Below are positions 23,467 through 31,013 of a DNA stretch of 39,141 bases, piece by piece. Position numbers and translations under genes: made by a program. Numbering within the stretch: position 1 is the first letter of the stretch; each line of letters opens with the position of its first letter. The notes beneath the pieces were generated by a model. It had not been told where the DNA came from, made no database searches, and saw only the letters and a list, made by a program, of their open reading frames with translations. Source of the DNA: an uncultured Actinomycetes bacterium (GTDB lineage: Bacteria; Actinomycetota; Coriobacteriia; Coriobacteriales; Atopobiaceae); assembly GCA_900314645.1 (NCBI GenBank), contig OMWB01000010.1, positions 68,893 to 108,033 of the forward strand, written 5' to 3'.

Positions 23467-25389
23467 ATGGACAGGTCACTTTTCGATCGCACTCAGCTGG
23501 GCAGCATGAAGCTCAAGAACCGCATCTTCATGGCGCCGATGGGAACCACCGGTGAAGCGGATGGCTCCTACTGCAACGAGGGCATCGATTACTTCGAGGA
23601 GCGCGCTAAGGGCGGCGCTGGGCTCATCATCACGGGCGCCAACGTGGTCTCGACCAAGTACGAGCCGCGTCCCTGTACCGAGCTCTCCAACTTCCATCAT
23701 GTCGAGCGCCTCAACATGCTCATTGACCGCTGCCATCACTATGGCGCCAAGGTCTGCGTACAGATCTCTCCGGGCCTGGGACGTCAGCAGTTTACCGATC
23801 CGTTCACCCCGCCGTATTCCGCCGGCTCCGTCGGCGCGTTCTGGTTCCCCGACCTGATCTGCAAGCCCTTTGAGGTTGAGGACATCCACTATCTGGTGGA
23901 GCGCGTGGGCTATTCCGCGAGCCTGGCCGTCAATGCCGGCGCCGACTGCGTCATGCTCCATGCCTACGGTGGCTACCTGCTTGACCAGTTCCACTCGGTC
24001 CAGTGGAACAACCGCACCGACGAGTACGGCGGCAGCCTTGAGAACCGCATGCGCTTTACGCTCGAGTGCATCGAGGCCATGCGCAAGAACATCCCGGCTG
24101 GCATGCCCATCCTGGTGAAGTTCACGCCGCATCAGCGCGTCGAGGGCTTCCGCACGCTTGACGAGGGCGTCGAGATGGCCAAGATCCTGGAGAACGCAGG
24201 CGTCGACGCGCTGCTCGTGGACACCGGCTGCTACGAGGAGTGGTTCCAGGCCATCACCACCATCTATTCCGCGCCGGCTCACAAGAAGGACGTGCAGAAG
24301 GCAATCCGCGAGGTCGTGAGCGTGCCGCTCATGGGCGACGGCAAGTACAACGATCCGGCAGAGGCCAAGGCCGTCATCGAAGAGGGAATCCTTGATTACG
24401 TCGGTCTCGCTCACCAGCTGCTGGCCGACCCCTACTGGCCCAAGAAGGTCCAGAAGGGCTGCGAGGAAGACATCCGTCCGTGCATCGGCTGCAACGAGTG
24501 CCTGCTTGCGGGCTTCTCGGGCAAGCACTACTACTGCGCCGTCAACCCCCTGTGCTATGCCGAGAAGGCCTACGCGCTTCCCAAGCCCGACCCCAAGGTC
24601 AGGCGCTCGGTGCTTGTGATCGGCGGTGGCCCGGGCGGCATGGAGGCTGCCATCACGGCGCGCAGGCGCGGCTTCCGCGTCAAGCTGTGGGAGAAGTCCG
24701 ACAGGCTCGGCGGCACGTTGTGGGCAGCTGGTGGCCCTGAGTTCAAGGCCGATGTCATCAAGCTCATCCAGTCCATGGAGACCGAGTGCGCGAAGCTGGG
24801 TGTCAGGGTCAGACTCAACAAGGAGGCGACGCCCGAGGCGCTGGCCAAGGTCAAGGTGGACAAGATCGTCCTGGCTGCAGGCTCGACTCCCGCGATGCCT
24901 CCCATTCCGGGCATCGAGACTGCCACGCTTGCCTGTGACTACCTCACCCATAAGGCCGAGACGGGCCAGAACGTGGTCGTCATCGGTGGTGGCTTGGCGG
25001 GCACCGAGGCCGCGTGTGACCTTGCTTCCAAGGTGGAGAGCGTGACCATCGTTGAGATGTTGTCTGACATCCTTGCCGCGGCGAATCACTGCCTCAACAA
25101 CGACCAGCACCTGCGCAAGATGGTCAAGGACCGCGGCGTGAAGGTCGTGGCTGGTGCCAAGGTCACCAACATAGCGCCGGACAGCGTCACCTACGAGAAG
25201 GACGGCGAGACGGTCACCATCGCGTGCGACACCGTGCTGAACGCTGCCGGTTTCCGCGCCAACAATAGTCTTGAGGAGGCCTGCCTGGCCGTCTGCGACG
25301 ACGTCGCCGTCGTGGGCGATGCCGTGGGCCCGCGCAAGATTCTGGATGCCATCCATGAGGGCTATCACGCCATCCGTGTGATGGAGTAG
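23467..25389 (+). CDS. Old-Yellow-Enzyme Fe-S flavoprotein (FadH/BaiCD-like enoate reductase)
   Basis: A 640-residue three-domain reductase. Residues 1-330 form the FMN TIM barrel (MAPMGTT near the start; HAYGGYLLDQF followed by NRTDEYGGSLENR). A [4Fe-4S] site follows: Cys339, Cys342, Cys345 and Cys357. The C-terminal half is a FAD/NAD(P)H module with GGGPGG at 386-391 and GGGLAGTEAA from 507. Relatives reduce activated C=C bonds: 2,4-dienoyl-CoA (FadH), 3-oxo-delta4 bile-acid CoA (BaiCD), 2-enoates, and trimethylamine dehydrogenase-type oxidation is also in the family. Third in the SDR operon, GAGAGGAG upstream of the ATG. Probably reduces an unsaturated or dearomatised intermediate; substrate inferred only from context. 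Confidence 0.93.
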   Translation: MDRSLFDRTQLGSMKLKNRIFMAPMGTTGEADGSYCNEGIDYFEERAKGGAGLIITGANVVSTKYEPRPCTELSNFHHVERLNMLIDRCHHYGAKVCVQISPGLGRQQFTDPFTPPYSAGSVGAFWFPDLICKPFEVEDIHYLVERVGYSASLAVNAGADCVMLHAYGGYLLDQFHSVQWNNRTDEYGGSLENRMRFTLECIEAMRKNIPAGMPILVKFTPHQRVEGFRTLDEGVEMAKILENAGVDALLVDTGCYEEWFQAITTIYSAPAHKKDVQKAIREVVSVPLMGDGKYNDPAEAKAVIEEGILDYVGLAHQLLADPYWPKKVQKGCEEDIRPCIGCNECLLAGFSGKHYYCAVNPLCYAEKAYALPKPDPKVRRSVLVIGGGPGGMEAAITARRRGFRVKLWEKSDRLGGTLWAAGGPEFKADVIKLIQSMETECAKLGVRVRLNKEATPEALAKVKVDKIVLAAGSTPAMPPIPGIETATLACDYLTHKAETGQNVVVIGGGLAGTEAACDLASKVESVTIVEMLSDILAAANHCLNNDQHLRKMVKDRGVKVVAGAKVTNIAPDSVTYEKDGETVTIACDTVLNAAGFRANNSLEEACLAVCDDVAVVGDAVGPRKILDAIHEGYHAIRVME

Positions 25390-25692
25390 CGCTTCGATTA
25401 CGGCCTGATACGAGGCTGTGCGATCAGGGCGGGGTCGATTTCGGTCGGCCCTGCCCTTTTGGTGTCTCGGGTGAGGTTCTTCACGCGCGCGATAGGCTGC
25501 CGCTGGGGGAGCTTGCTCACACCGTGGGGCAAATAGTTACCACAGAACTCATGATTGATCGTTGCCCCAGTCAGGTGCGGCACCCTTCCCGCGGTGCGGT
25601 ATTGGCCAACTTTGAGTATTCGTTCCGTCGTGCATCGCTGATATGCTCGTTCCAGATGGGTTCGTGTGCCGCGTGACGTTGGGGGATCAGCT
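25390..25692. other. Intergenic region with terminator, no gene recognised
   Basis: This 303-bp gap holds an intrinsic terminator near its start (25426-25460). The rest contains no gene I can support. A minus-strand frame covers it but continues antisense through the cyclo-ligase gene and has no ribosome site. Confidence 0.6.
25426..25460 (+). terminator. Intrinsic terminator after the flavoprotein operon
   Basis: An 11-bp stem AGGGCGGGGTC / GGCCCTGCCCT (two G-U pairs) with a 10-nt loop, followed by TTTT. It lies 37 nt after the flavoprotein stop and should end the 21268-25389 operon. Confidence 0.75.
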
Positions 25693-26292
25693 ATGGGCAA
25701 CGAGGCGGTTGAATATCGCAAGAGAGAGCTGCGCAAGCGGTTTCGCGCCATCCGAAAGGAGCTGGGAGCGGAGGGCCGTGCGGCAATCGACACCCGCATT
25801 GAGCAGCGTCTGGTTGCGCTTCCCGAGTTTACGCAGACCGAGGTGCTGCTCGCGTACCTCGACTTTGGGCCCGAGGTCCGTACCCGCGGCATCATCCAGG
25901 CGTCATGGGATGCGGGAAAGACGGTGGCGCTGCCGTGGTGCGTACCCGGCACCCACGAGATGCGCTGGTTCAAAGTCGCTTCGTTCGACAACCTCGTGCG
26001 AAGCACGCTTGGGGTTGAGGAACCAGTGCCAGTAGATGAGAACGAGCAGGCGCTCGGTACTGGTCAGCGCATGATGGCGCTCGTGCCGGGACTCACGTTT
26101 GACCCGCACGGGTATCGTCTGGGCTATGGCGGCGGTTTCTACGACACGTTCCTCGCGAAGTTCGACGGTGTCTCGGTGGGCCTCTGCCGGGAAGCGCAGC
26201 TCTCAGACGACCTGCGCTCTGAAGGCATCATTGACGCGCATGACCTGCCCGCGCAGCTTGTGGTGACCGAGAGCCGCATCCTACGGCCCTAG
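25693..26292 (+). CDS. 5-formyltetrahydrofolate cyclo-ligase
   Basis: A 199-residue MTHFS family protein that converts 5-formyl-THF plus ATP to 5,10-methenyl-THF. Diagnostic are the N-terminal basic helix (RKRELRKRFRAIRKEL), LLAYLDFGPEV, and the glycine motif RLGYGGGFYDTFL near residue 148. It returns a dead-end folate to the active pool, and its position just after a set of GcvT-fold and PanB-like genes fits a folate-C1 theme, though the gene is also a common housekeeping one. ATG 25693 was chosen; GGGGGATC lies upstream. Confidence 0.93.
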   Translation: MGNEAVEYRKRELRKRFRAIRKELGAEGRAAIDTRIEQRLVALPEFTQTEVLLAYLDFGPEVRTRGIIQASWDAGKTVALPWCVPGTHEMRWFKVASFDNLVRSTLGVEEPVPVDENEQALGTGQRMMALVPGLTFDPHGYRLGYGGGFYDTFLAKFDGVSVGLCREAQLSDDLRSEGIIDAHDLPAQLVVTESRILRP

Positions 26293-26363
26293 GGATTGCC
26301 CAGCTGGCAGCCGTGCCTTCCCGCTACACTATCCTTTGCATGCAGCTCGTTCAAAGGAGTGCT

Positions 26364-27233
26364 GTGGACCTTACCAAGGCAAGGTTGCAGTTCATCACGG
26401 CGGTGGTGCTCTATGGCACCATCGGCACCATGACGCGCTTCATCAACCTACCTTCTGAGGTTGTCGTGTTGGTGCGCGGGTCGTTCGGCGCGCTTTTCGT
26501 GCTGCTGTTCCAGCTCTCGCAGGGAAGACGACCCGATGCCCAAGCCATCAATGCCAACCTTCGTTGGCTTGTGGCCAGCGGCATTCTCTTGGGTCTCAAC
26601 TGGATCTTCCTCTTTGCGGCATACGCGCACACCACCGTCGCCATCGCGAGCCTCTGCAACTACATGGCGCCCATCATCGTCATCGCCATCTCGCCGCTCG
26701 TGTTCCACGAGCACATCGGTCCCAAGCGCCTGGCCTGCATTGTTGCGGCGTTCGTCGGCATCGTGCTGGTGTCGGACCTGCCCGGCGGAATCTCGGGCGG
26801 GGTTGACCTTACGGGTGCAGGCCTTGGTCTTGCGGGAGCGCTCGCCTTCGTGGGCATCGTGATCTGCAACAAGCGCATCGGGGAGGTCGATGCGTTCGAC
26901 AAGGTCATCGTGCAGCTGGGCATCTCTGCCGTCACGGTGCTCCCGTACGTGCTCGTACGCAATGGTGGCATCCCCATCGGGGGAGCCGGCGCGCTCTCGT
27001 ACGTGCTGTTGGCCGTGCTCGTGGTGGTGCAGACGGGCCTCGCCTACATCTTCTACTTTGGCTCCATGGGAGTGCTCCCCGTGCAAGAGATCGCCCTTCT
27101 GGGATACCTCGAGCCCGTGGTCTCGGTGCTCGGCTCGGCGCTGGTCCTGCACGAGCCGCTTGGTGTTGCAGGGGCCATCGGTGCCGCGATGGTCATCGCG
27201 GCTGCGGCGCTGGGGGAGACGGTGCAGGAGTAA
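26364..27233 (+). CDS. EamA/DMT-family transporter
   Basis: A 289-residue membrane protein with about ten helices in two EamA halves; conserved Pro/Glu patterns appear at the end of each half (VFHEHIGPKR in the first, YLEPVVSVLGSALVLHEPL in the second). GTG 26364 was chosen because AAAGGAG is 5 nt upstream; earlier starts have no ribosome site. It ends before a family A palindrome shared with the convergent nuclease-like gene. Substrate unknown. Confidence 0.87.
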   Translation: MDLTKARLQFITAVVLYGTIGTMTRFINLPSEVVVLVRGSFGALFVLLFQLSQGRRPDAQAINANLRWLVASGILLGLNWIFLFAAYAHTTVAIASLCNYMAPIIVIAISPLVFHEHIGPKRLACIVAAFVGIVLVSDLPGGISGGVDLTGAGLGLAGALAFVGIVICNKRIGEVDAFDKVIVQLGISAVTVLPYVLVRNGGIPIGGAGALSYVLLAVLVVVQTGLAYIFYFGSMGVLPVQEIALLGYLEPVVSVLGSALVLHEPLGVAGAIGAAMVIAAAALGETVQE

Positions 27234-27259
27234 CCCAGCGCTGGTTGGGTTTGCGCTGC

Positions 27260-27336
27260 AAAACTGTACCCTTTGGCGCAAGTATTCGAGCTCTGAAAAC
27301 AAGAGTCCGAGTACTTGCGCCAAAGGGTACAGTTTT
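27260..27336. repeat. Family A palindromic repeat, copy 4
   Basis: AAAACTGTACCCTTTGGCGC and a right arm ending GCGCCAAAGGGTACAGTTTT, loop region GAAAACA. It lies between convergent genes and can terminate both. From TATTCGAGCTCT to the end it is base-for-base identical to copy 5 at 28625. Confidence 0.92.
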
Positions 27337-27350
27337 CTCTCATCGTGGCC

Positions 27351-28583
27351 CTACAGTTGTTCCAGCGACACGATCCTGACCTCGCCATTCTCCGTGGTGA
27401 ACGTGATGTCGTATTCCTCAAGGCGGTCGAGGATGGCCTGCCACTTCGCAAGGCGCTTGTGCGCATGTGCAGACTCGCGGCTCGGCATGAGTGACCATAT
27501 GAGCTCCTGCCGAGCTTCTGCGTGTGAGCGGTTTCTGAGATGGCGACGCTGTGCCGAGAGGTCTCGTACGCCTTCCGCCTCAATGGCTTCGATCACCTGT
27601 CCAATCAAACGGTCAAATCCTCCGCTTTCCTCAAGATCCTCCTTTGTGACGGAGAAGACGACAAGCCCCAGAGCCATGAGGTCTCGGTCTCGCCGTTTGT
27701 CTGCCACGATGCACGAGCGAGCTTCGGCGAGGGCGCCCTCAAGCGCTTGCTCGTACGACGAGTCTTCAGGATGGCGGTCTGCTTCGACAGCCGTTCGCGC
27801 AATGTTCCGCAGCTTGAAGTGGTCTTCGCCGTCGTAGTTGAGTCCAACGTTCGTAGCCCGGAACATAACGTCGGGCACGCGGCTGTGTACGTCACTCAGA
27901 CGCGCAAGCTCCTCGTTGAGTTCCTTGCGCGGATTGAGCGCAATGGGCCACAGGTCGTAGCCAAGCTCATTGGCGGGCAGGGCCAACAGCGTGGCGATGA
28001 GCGCCTCCATGGGGGACCACGCGTTCTCAACGATGCGGTCTATGGTGACGAGCGCCTGTTCTGCACCGCGAATCCAGTGCGCTTCCTGCGCAAAGTTGCG
28101 TAGGCGCTCCACCGTCGTCACGGGCTCAATGCCATACGTGACCGTGCCATTGCGCGGGTCGAGCGCGTCACGAGAGAATCGCCCACAGAGCTCCATACCC
28201 AAAAGCAGGTGAACAGCTGGATCCATAATGCGCGCAAGCTCGACGAACGTGAGCTCGGGCCCGCTGATTGCCACGTCATGGCCCAAATCGACGAACGCTC
28301 CGCCTGGATACGAGCCCGTACGATACGAGCAACGTACGCCCTTGGTGCGTATGCGGGTGCTCTTGTCAGCCACCAGCAGGTCAAGGGGACGCTTCTCGGT
28401 GAAGCTTGCCACCTCACCCAGAAACGCGAGCTTTTCGACGACGCGCTTCCGCGTCCAGCTGTGGGGTGGGGTTGGTGTTTGGCTGGGTATCTCACATCTG
28501 CGCTGAAAGCTGCCGGGGACTGTTCCGGCTCTGATGGCACGCATGACGCGCAAGGCTGTGAGGGCATGGAGTGTAAGGGCCAT
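27351..28583 (-). CDS. DUF559/AbiEi-like nuclease-domain protein
   Basis: A 410-residue protein I assign with caution. The middle (GPELTFVELARIM, GMELCGRFS) matches a region common in actinobacterial AbiEi-like/DUF559 proteins. The C-terminal part has the core of a Vsr/PD-(D/E)XK-like nuclease: PDVMFR, then VGLNYDGEDH (compare VEYDGxxH), then RRDRDLMALGLVVFSVT (compare RDRxLxALGxxVLRVT). Such proteins are abundant in Coriobacteriia and may be defence or toxin-antitoxin elements. ATG 28583 has AGAAGAGG upstream. It is flanked on both sides by family A palindromes with identical right halves. Activity unproven. Confidence 0.65.
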   Translation of the reverse strand: MALTLHALTALRVMRAIRAGTVPGSFQRRCEIPSQTPTPPHSWTRKRVVEKLAFLGEVASFTEKRPLDLLVADKSTRIRTKGVRCSYRTGSYPGGAFVDLGHDVAISGPELTFVELARIMDPAVHLLLGMELCGRFSRDALDPRNGTVTYGIEPVTTVERLRNFAQEAHWIRGAEQALVTIDRIVENAWSPMEALIATLLALPANELGYDLWPIALNPRKELNEELARLSDVHSRVPDVMFRATNVGLNYDGEDHFKLRNIARTAVEADRHPEDSSYEQALEGALAEARSCIVADKRRDRDLMALGLVVFSVTKEDLEESGGFDRLIGQVIEAIEAEGVRDLSAQRRHLRNRSHAEARQELIWSLMPSRESAHAHKRLAKWQAILDRLEEYDITFTTENGEVRIVSLEQL

Positions 28584-28624
28584 TTCGAGCCTCTTCTGGC
28601 AGACGGAGACAACAGTCGCGGGGT

Positions 28625-28701
28625 AAAACTGTACCCTTTAGCGCGGCTATTCGAGCTCTGAAAACAAGAGTCCGAGTACTTGCGCCAAAGGGTACAGTTT
28701 T
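28625..28701. repeat. Family A palindromic repeat, copy 5
   Basis: AAAACTGTACCCTTTAGCGC with a right half identical to copy 4. The left arm has drifted, so the stem has more mismatches than copy 4. It lies downstream of the methyltransferase-family gene (28712) and upstream of the nuclease-like gene. Confidence 0.92.
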
Positions 28702-28711
28702 CGCGAGCGAC

Positions 28712-29086
28712 CTATGCGAAGTCGCCCATCTCGGCTGCCCAGTCGATGTCGGCTGGGCGTCCCTCCGCATCCATGGTCCCGGGCGTCCAATGACAAGCTT
28801 CCAGGTCAACGTGGTTGTCGTCGAGGAAGGGCACGCCCTCTCGCTCGAGCATGATGCGCTGCACGCTGGGCGCGCCGTCGTCATCGCGAGCCCAGAAGTG
28901 GCCGTCCTTGTACACCACGCGGTGGCAGGGGATGGCGCCTGGCTCAAGCGAGGAATGCATGGCGTAGCCCACAAAGAGGGCCTTGCGCGGCTGGCCGATG
29001 GCGCGGGCAATGTCGCCGTAGGTGGCTACGTACCCCTCAGGAATCTGCCTGACGACCTCGTATACCTTGTCGTTGAATGCGCCCAC
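28712..29086 (-). CDS. Methylguanine-DNA methyltransferase-family protein (single C-terminal domain)
   Basis: A 124-residue protein covering only the DNA-binding/active-site domain of O6-alkylguanine-DNA alkyltransferase. The acceptor motif PCHRV is intact with Cys54, preceded by the winged-helix part (VATYGDIARAIGQP). The alkyltransferase-like (ATL) proteins have Trp at the Cys position, so this one may still transfer a methyl group despite lacking the N-terminal domain. GAGGTGCGAC precedes the ATG. It diverges from the XRE-Fic module. Confidence 0.88.
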   Translation of the reverse strand: MGAFNDKVYEVVRQIPEGYVATYGDIARAIGQPRKALFVGYAMHSSLEPGAIPCHRVVYKDGHFWARDDDGAPSVQRIMLEREGVPFLDDNHVDLEACHWTPGTMDAEGRPADIDWAAEMGDFA

Positions 29087-29148
29087 GGTCGCACCTCCTC
29101 ATCACTGACGTGACCGCTCCATTCTACGCTTAGTGTCTGCCATATCAA

Positions 29149-29201
29149 CTGAGTAATGTACGTGATGTATAATGCTCGCTTGATATGTGTACGATACTCA
29201 G
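29149..29201. promoter_or_regulatory. Promoter and inverted-repeat operator of the XRE-Fic module
   Basis: A consensus -10 box TATAAT lies at 29168-29173. It is flanked by the inverted repeat CTGAGTAATGTAC (29149-29161) and GTACGATACTCAG (29189-29201), two mismatches in 13. An overlapping pair ATATCAA (29142-29148)/TTGATAT (29180-29186) is also present. The layout suits repression by the XRE protein encoded just downstream. Confidence 0.6.
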
Positions 29202-29216
29202 CTGAATGGTGACGCG

Positions 29217-29537
29217 ATGATACATGAGAACATTACAGACGCGGCGGCTTTCGGCTGCGCCGTGAGATTGGCCCGCAAAGAGCGCGGGCTGTCTCAGCGC
29301 GCTCTCGCGGAGCGATGCGGGTGCTCCCAACGCTTCATCTCGGAGCTCGAGCGTGGCAAGCAGACTGCTGAGTTGGGCAAGGCAATTCAGGTGCTTGCCG
29401 TTCTGGGGATGCGACTCCACGTAGAAACCTCAGACGTGCGCGGCAACGCACGCGTGGCAGTTGACGGGGTGACGAAGCGCGTTGCTGCAAACCTCTCAAA
29501 GACAACGCCTCGGGTAACCCTGTCTGACTATCTGTGA
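29217..29537 (+). CDS. XRE/HipB-type helix-turn-helix protein, likely antitoxin
   Basis: A 106-residue HTH protein: AVRLARKERGLSQRALAERC, then GCSQRFISELERGKQTAELG, as in HipB-like antitoxins, followed by a short C-terminal tail ending RVTLSDYL. The ATG at 29217 is preferred to the GTG at 29187, which lies inside the operator and near the probable transcription start. The gene is followed 8 nt later by the Fic gene, making an XRE-Fic module. It probably represses its own operon through the inverted repeats. Confidence 0.82.
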   Translation: MIHENITDAAAFGCAVRLARKERGLSQRALAERCGCSQRFISELERGKQTAELGKAIQVLAVLGMRLHVETSDVRGNARVAVDGVTKRVAANLSKTTPRVTLSDYL

Positions 29538-29545
29538 GGTGTCGC

Positions 29546-30301
29546 ATGAGCAATGAAGCCCAGGTCATCGATGCTGCATATCAGAGCGTTGTCGCAGAGT
29601 GGATGGATAAGGGCATCGCGGACAGAGATCAGCTTGCTGCTGCGCTTGCAGACTATCGAGTTCGCTTTGCCTACCACTCGGGGACGATTGAGAACCCCTC
29701 GATCACCTATTACGACACCAGGGGCATCTTTGAGGATGGTCGCGTTATCGGTTTCACGGGTGACCCACGCACGCTCTTCGAGATCCAGAACCTAAAGGAA
29801 TGCCACGAGGTCATCTTGGACGCCTTTGCGACCCGTCGTCCAGTCGACGAGCCGTTCATTCTGGAAATCCATCGCACCCTGACGCAAGGAACCTACGATG
29901 GGCGGCGATGGGCGGCAGTGGAGCGCCCCGGCACGTACAAGGTGGGGGACTACGTGGTCGGTGCAGGAGATGTTGGTGCAACCCCAAGAGAGGTGCACGC
30001 GGAAATGGTCGCGTTGCTCTCCGAGATAGCCCAAGCGCCGCAGGGCAAGGCGCTTACGGTCGCAGCATACTTCCATGCGGTCTTCGAGAACATCCATCCC
30101 TTTTCCGATGGAAACGGGCGTTGCGGCAGAGAGGTCATGAACTACCTGCTGCTGTTGAGCGGCCATCCTCCCATTGTGGTCTTCGAAGACGATCGGATGG
30201 CGTATTTTGGCTCTTTGGAGGCTTGGGACGCCGAGCGCGACCTCGAGCCTTTGATGGCCTTCCTTAAGGCCGAGACGGTGCGCACGTGGAGGCTTGGCTG
30301 A
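29546..30301 (+). CDS. Fic-domain AMP-transferase (class II, self-inhibited)
   Basis: A 251-residue Fic protein that should transfer AMP (or another nucleotide part) to a target protein. The active motif HPFSDGNGR spans residues 184-192, with the second Arg at 195, complete. An inhibitory motif S45-x3-E49-N50 near the N-terminus marks class II Fic proteins, where the inhibitory helix is in the same chain. It is coupled to an XRE gene, so the regulator may act on transcription while the helix restrains activity. Target unknown. Confidence 0.92.
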   Translation: MSNEAQVIDAAYQSVVAEWMDKGIADRDQLAAALADYRVRFAYHSGTIENPSITYYDTRGIFEDGRVIGFTGDPRTLFEIQNLKECHEVILDAFATRRPVDEPFILEIHRTLTQGTYDGRRWAAVERPGTYKVGDYVVGAGDVGATPREVHAEMVALLSEIAQAPQGKALTVAAYFHAVFENIHPFSDGNGRCGREVMNYLLLLSGHPPIVVFEDDRMAYFGSLEAWDAERDLEPLMAFLKAETVRTWRLG

Positions 30302-30304
30302 TGC

Positions 30305-30985
30305 CTACTTCATGCAGGCAAAGCAGGCGATGGAGTTGAAGCACTGCACGCGTGCGCTTGTGTAGAGCGAAGAGAGCCGTGCTTGCAGGCTCGCGCTCGT
30401 CTCGAACGGCGGGGTGAAGAAGCCCATGGGCACGTAGAGGTGCTTGATGAGCCAGTCGGTGCGGGCCTTCTCGCCCTCCACATAGAAGCAGCCGCAAAAG
30501 GTGCCACCCGGTTTGAGCACACGGTACGTCTCGGCATAGGCCGCCTCCTTGTCAGGGAAGGCGTGGAAGCCGTTCATGGATAGCACCGTGTCAAAGCTCT
30601 CGTCCTCAAACGGCAGCGCGCCTACGTCGCCCTGCGTGAACGTGACGTTGGAAACGCCGAGAGCCTCGGCCTTTTCCTGTGCGCTCGCCATCATGTCCGC
30701 CGAGTAGTCAAGGCAGGTCACGTGGGCTAGCGGCAGCGTCTGGTAGAGCGGCATGGTGAGCACGCCCGTGCCCACTGGCACCTCAAGGAGCGAGCCCGAG
30801 AAGTCCTCGGGAATGGAGTCGAAGACGCAGTTCAGATAGGCCGCGTTGAGCACCGGCCCAATGCCCCACACAGCGCGGCTGATGGCGGTGCCGAGCACGG
30901 TGGTGCAGGTCATCATGCTGTCGTATATCGATGCGCCGCGCCCGAGCTGCTGGTAGGCGGTACCAATCTGGTCTTTGCGTGCCAT
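30305..30985 (-). CDS. Class I SAM-dependent methyltransferase
   Basis: A 226-residue methyltransferase of the UbiE/Methyltransf_11 type. SAM-binding motif I is LLEVPVGTGVLTMP, motif II area CLDYSADMM, then TFTQGDVGALPFEDESFDTV and VLKPGGTF. It lies 28 nt after the GH5 stop codon and is probably co-transcribed. The C-terminus has an unusual Cys-rich end (CFNSIACFACMK). Substrate unknown; small molecule is more likely than nucleic acid. Confidence 0.88.
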   Translation of the reverse strand: MARKDQIGTAYQQLGRGASIYDSMMTCTTVLGTAISRAVWGIGPVLNAAYLNCVFDSIPEDFSGSLLEVPVGTGVLTMPLYQTLPLAHVTCLDYSADMMASAQEKAEALGVSNVTFTQGDVGALPFEDESFDTVLSMNGFHAFPDKEAAYAETYRVLKPGGTFCGCFYVEGEKARTDWLIKHLYVPMGFFTPPFETSASLQARLSSLYTSARVQCFNSIACFACMK

Positions 30986-31013
30986 GGGTTCACGCTCCTG
31001 GCTCGATGAGTCC

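Noticed and set aside
23476..25368. 630-codon minus-strand open frame
   Set aside because: Antisense shadow of the OYE flavoprotein, whose domains and motifs are complete on the plus strand.
20345..25389. Reading the SDR/OYE operon as a bile-acid (bai) operon
   Set aside because: The flavoprotein is BaiCD-like, but no baiE, baiF, baiG, baiH or baiB counterpart is adjacent, and the PanB-like gene has no place in that pathway.
25398..26006. 202-codon minus-strand open frame over the intergenic gap
   Set aside because: It continues antisense through the cyclo-ligase gene, lacks a ribosome site, and no family is recognised.
8394..28701. Family A repeats as a CRISPR array
   Set aside because: Copies are kilobases apart, palindromic, with no regular spacers and no cas genes.
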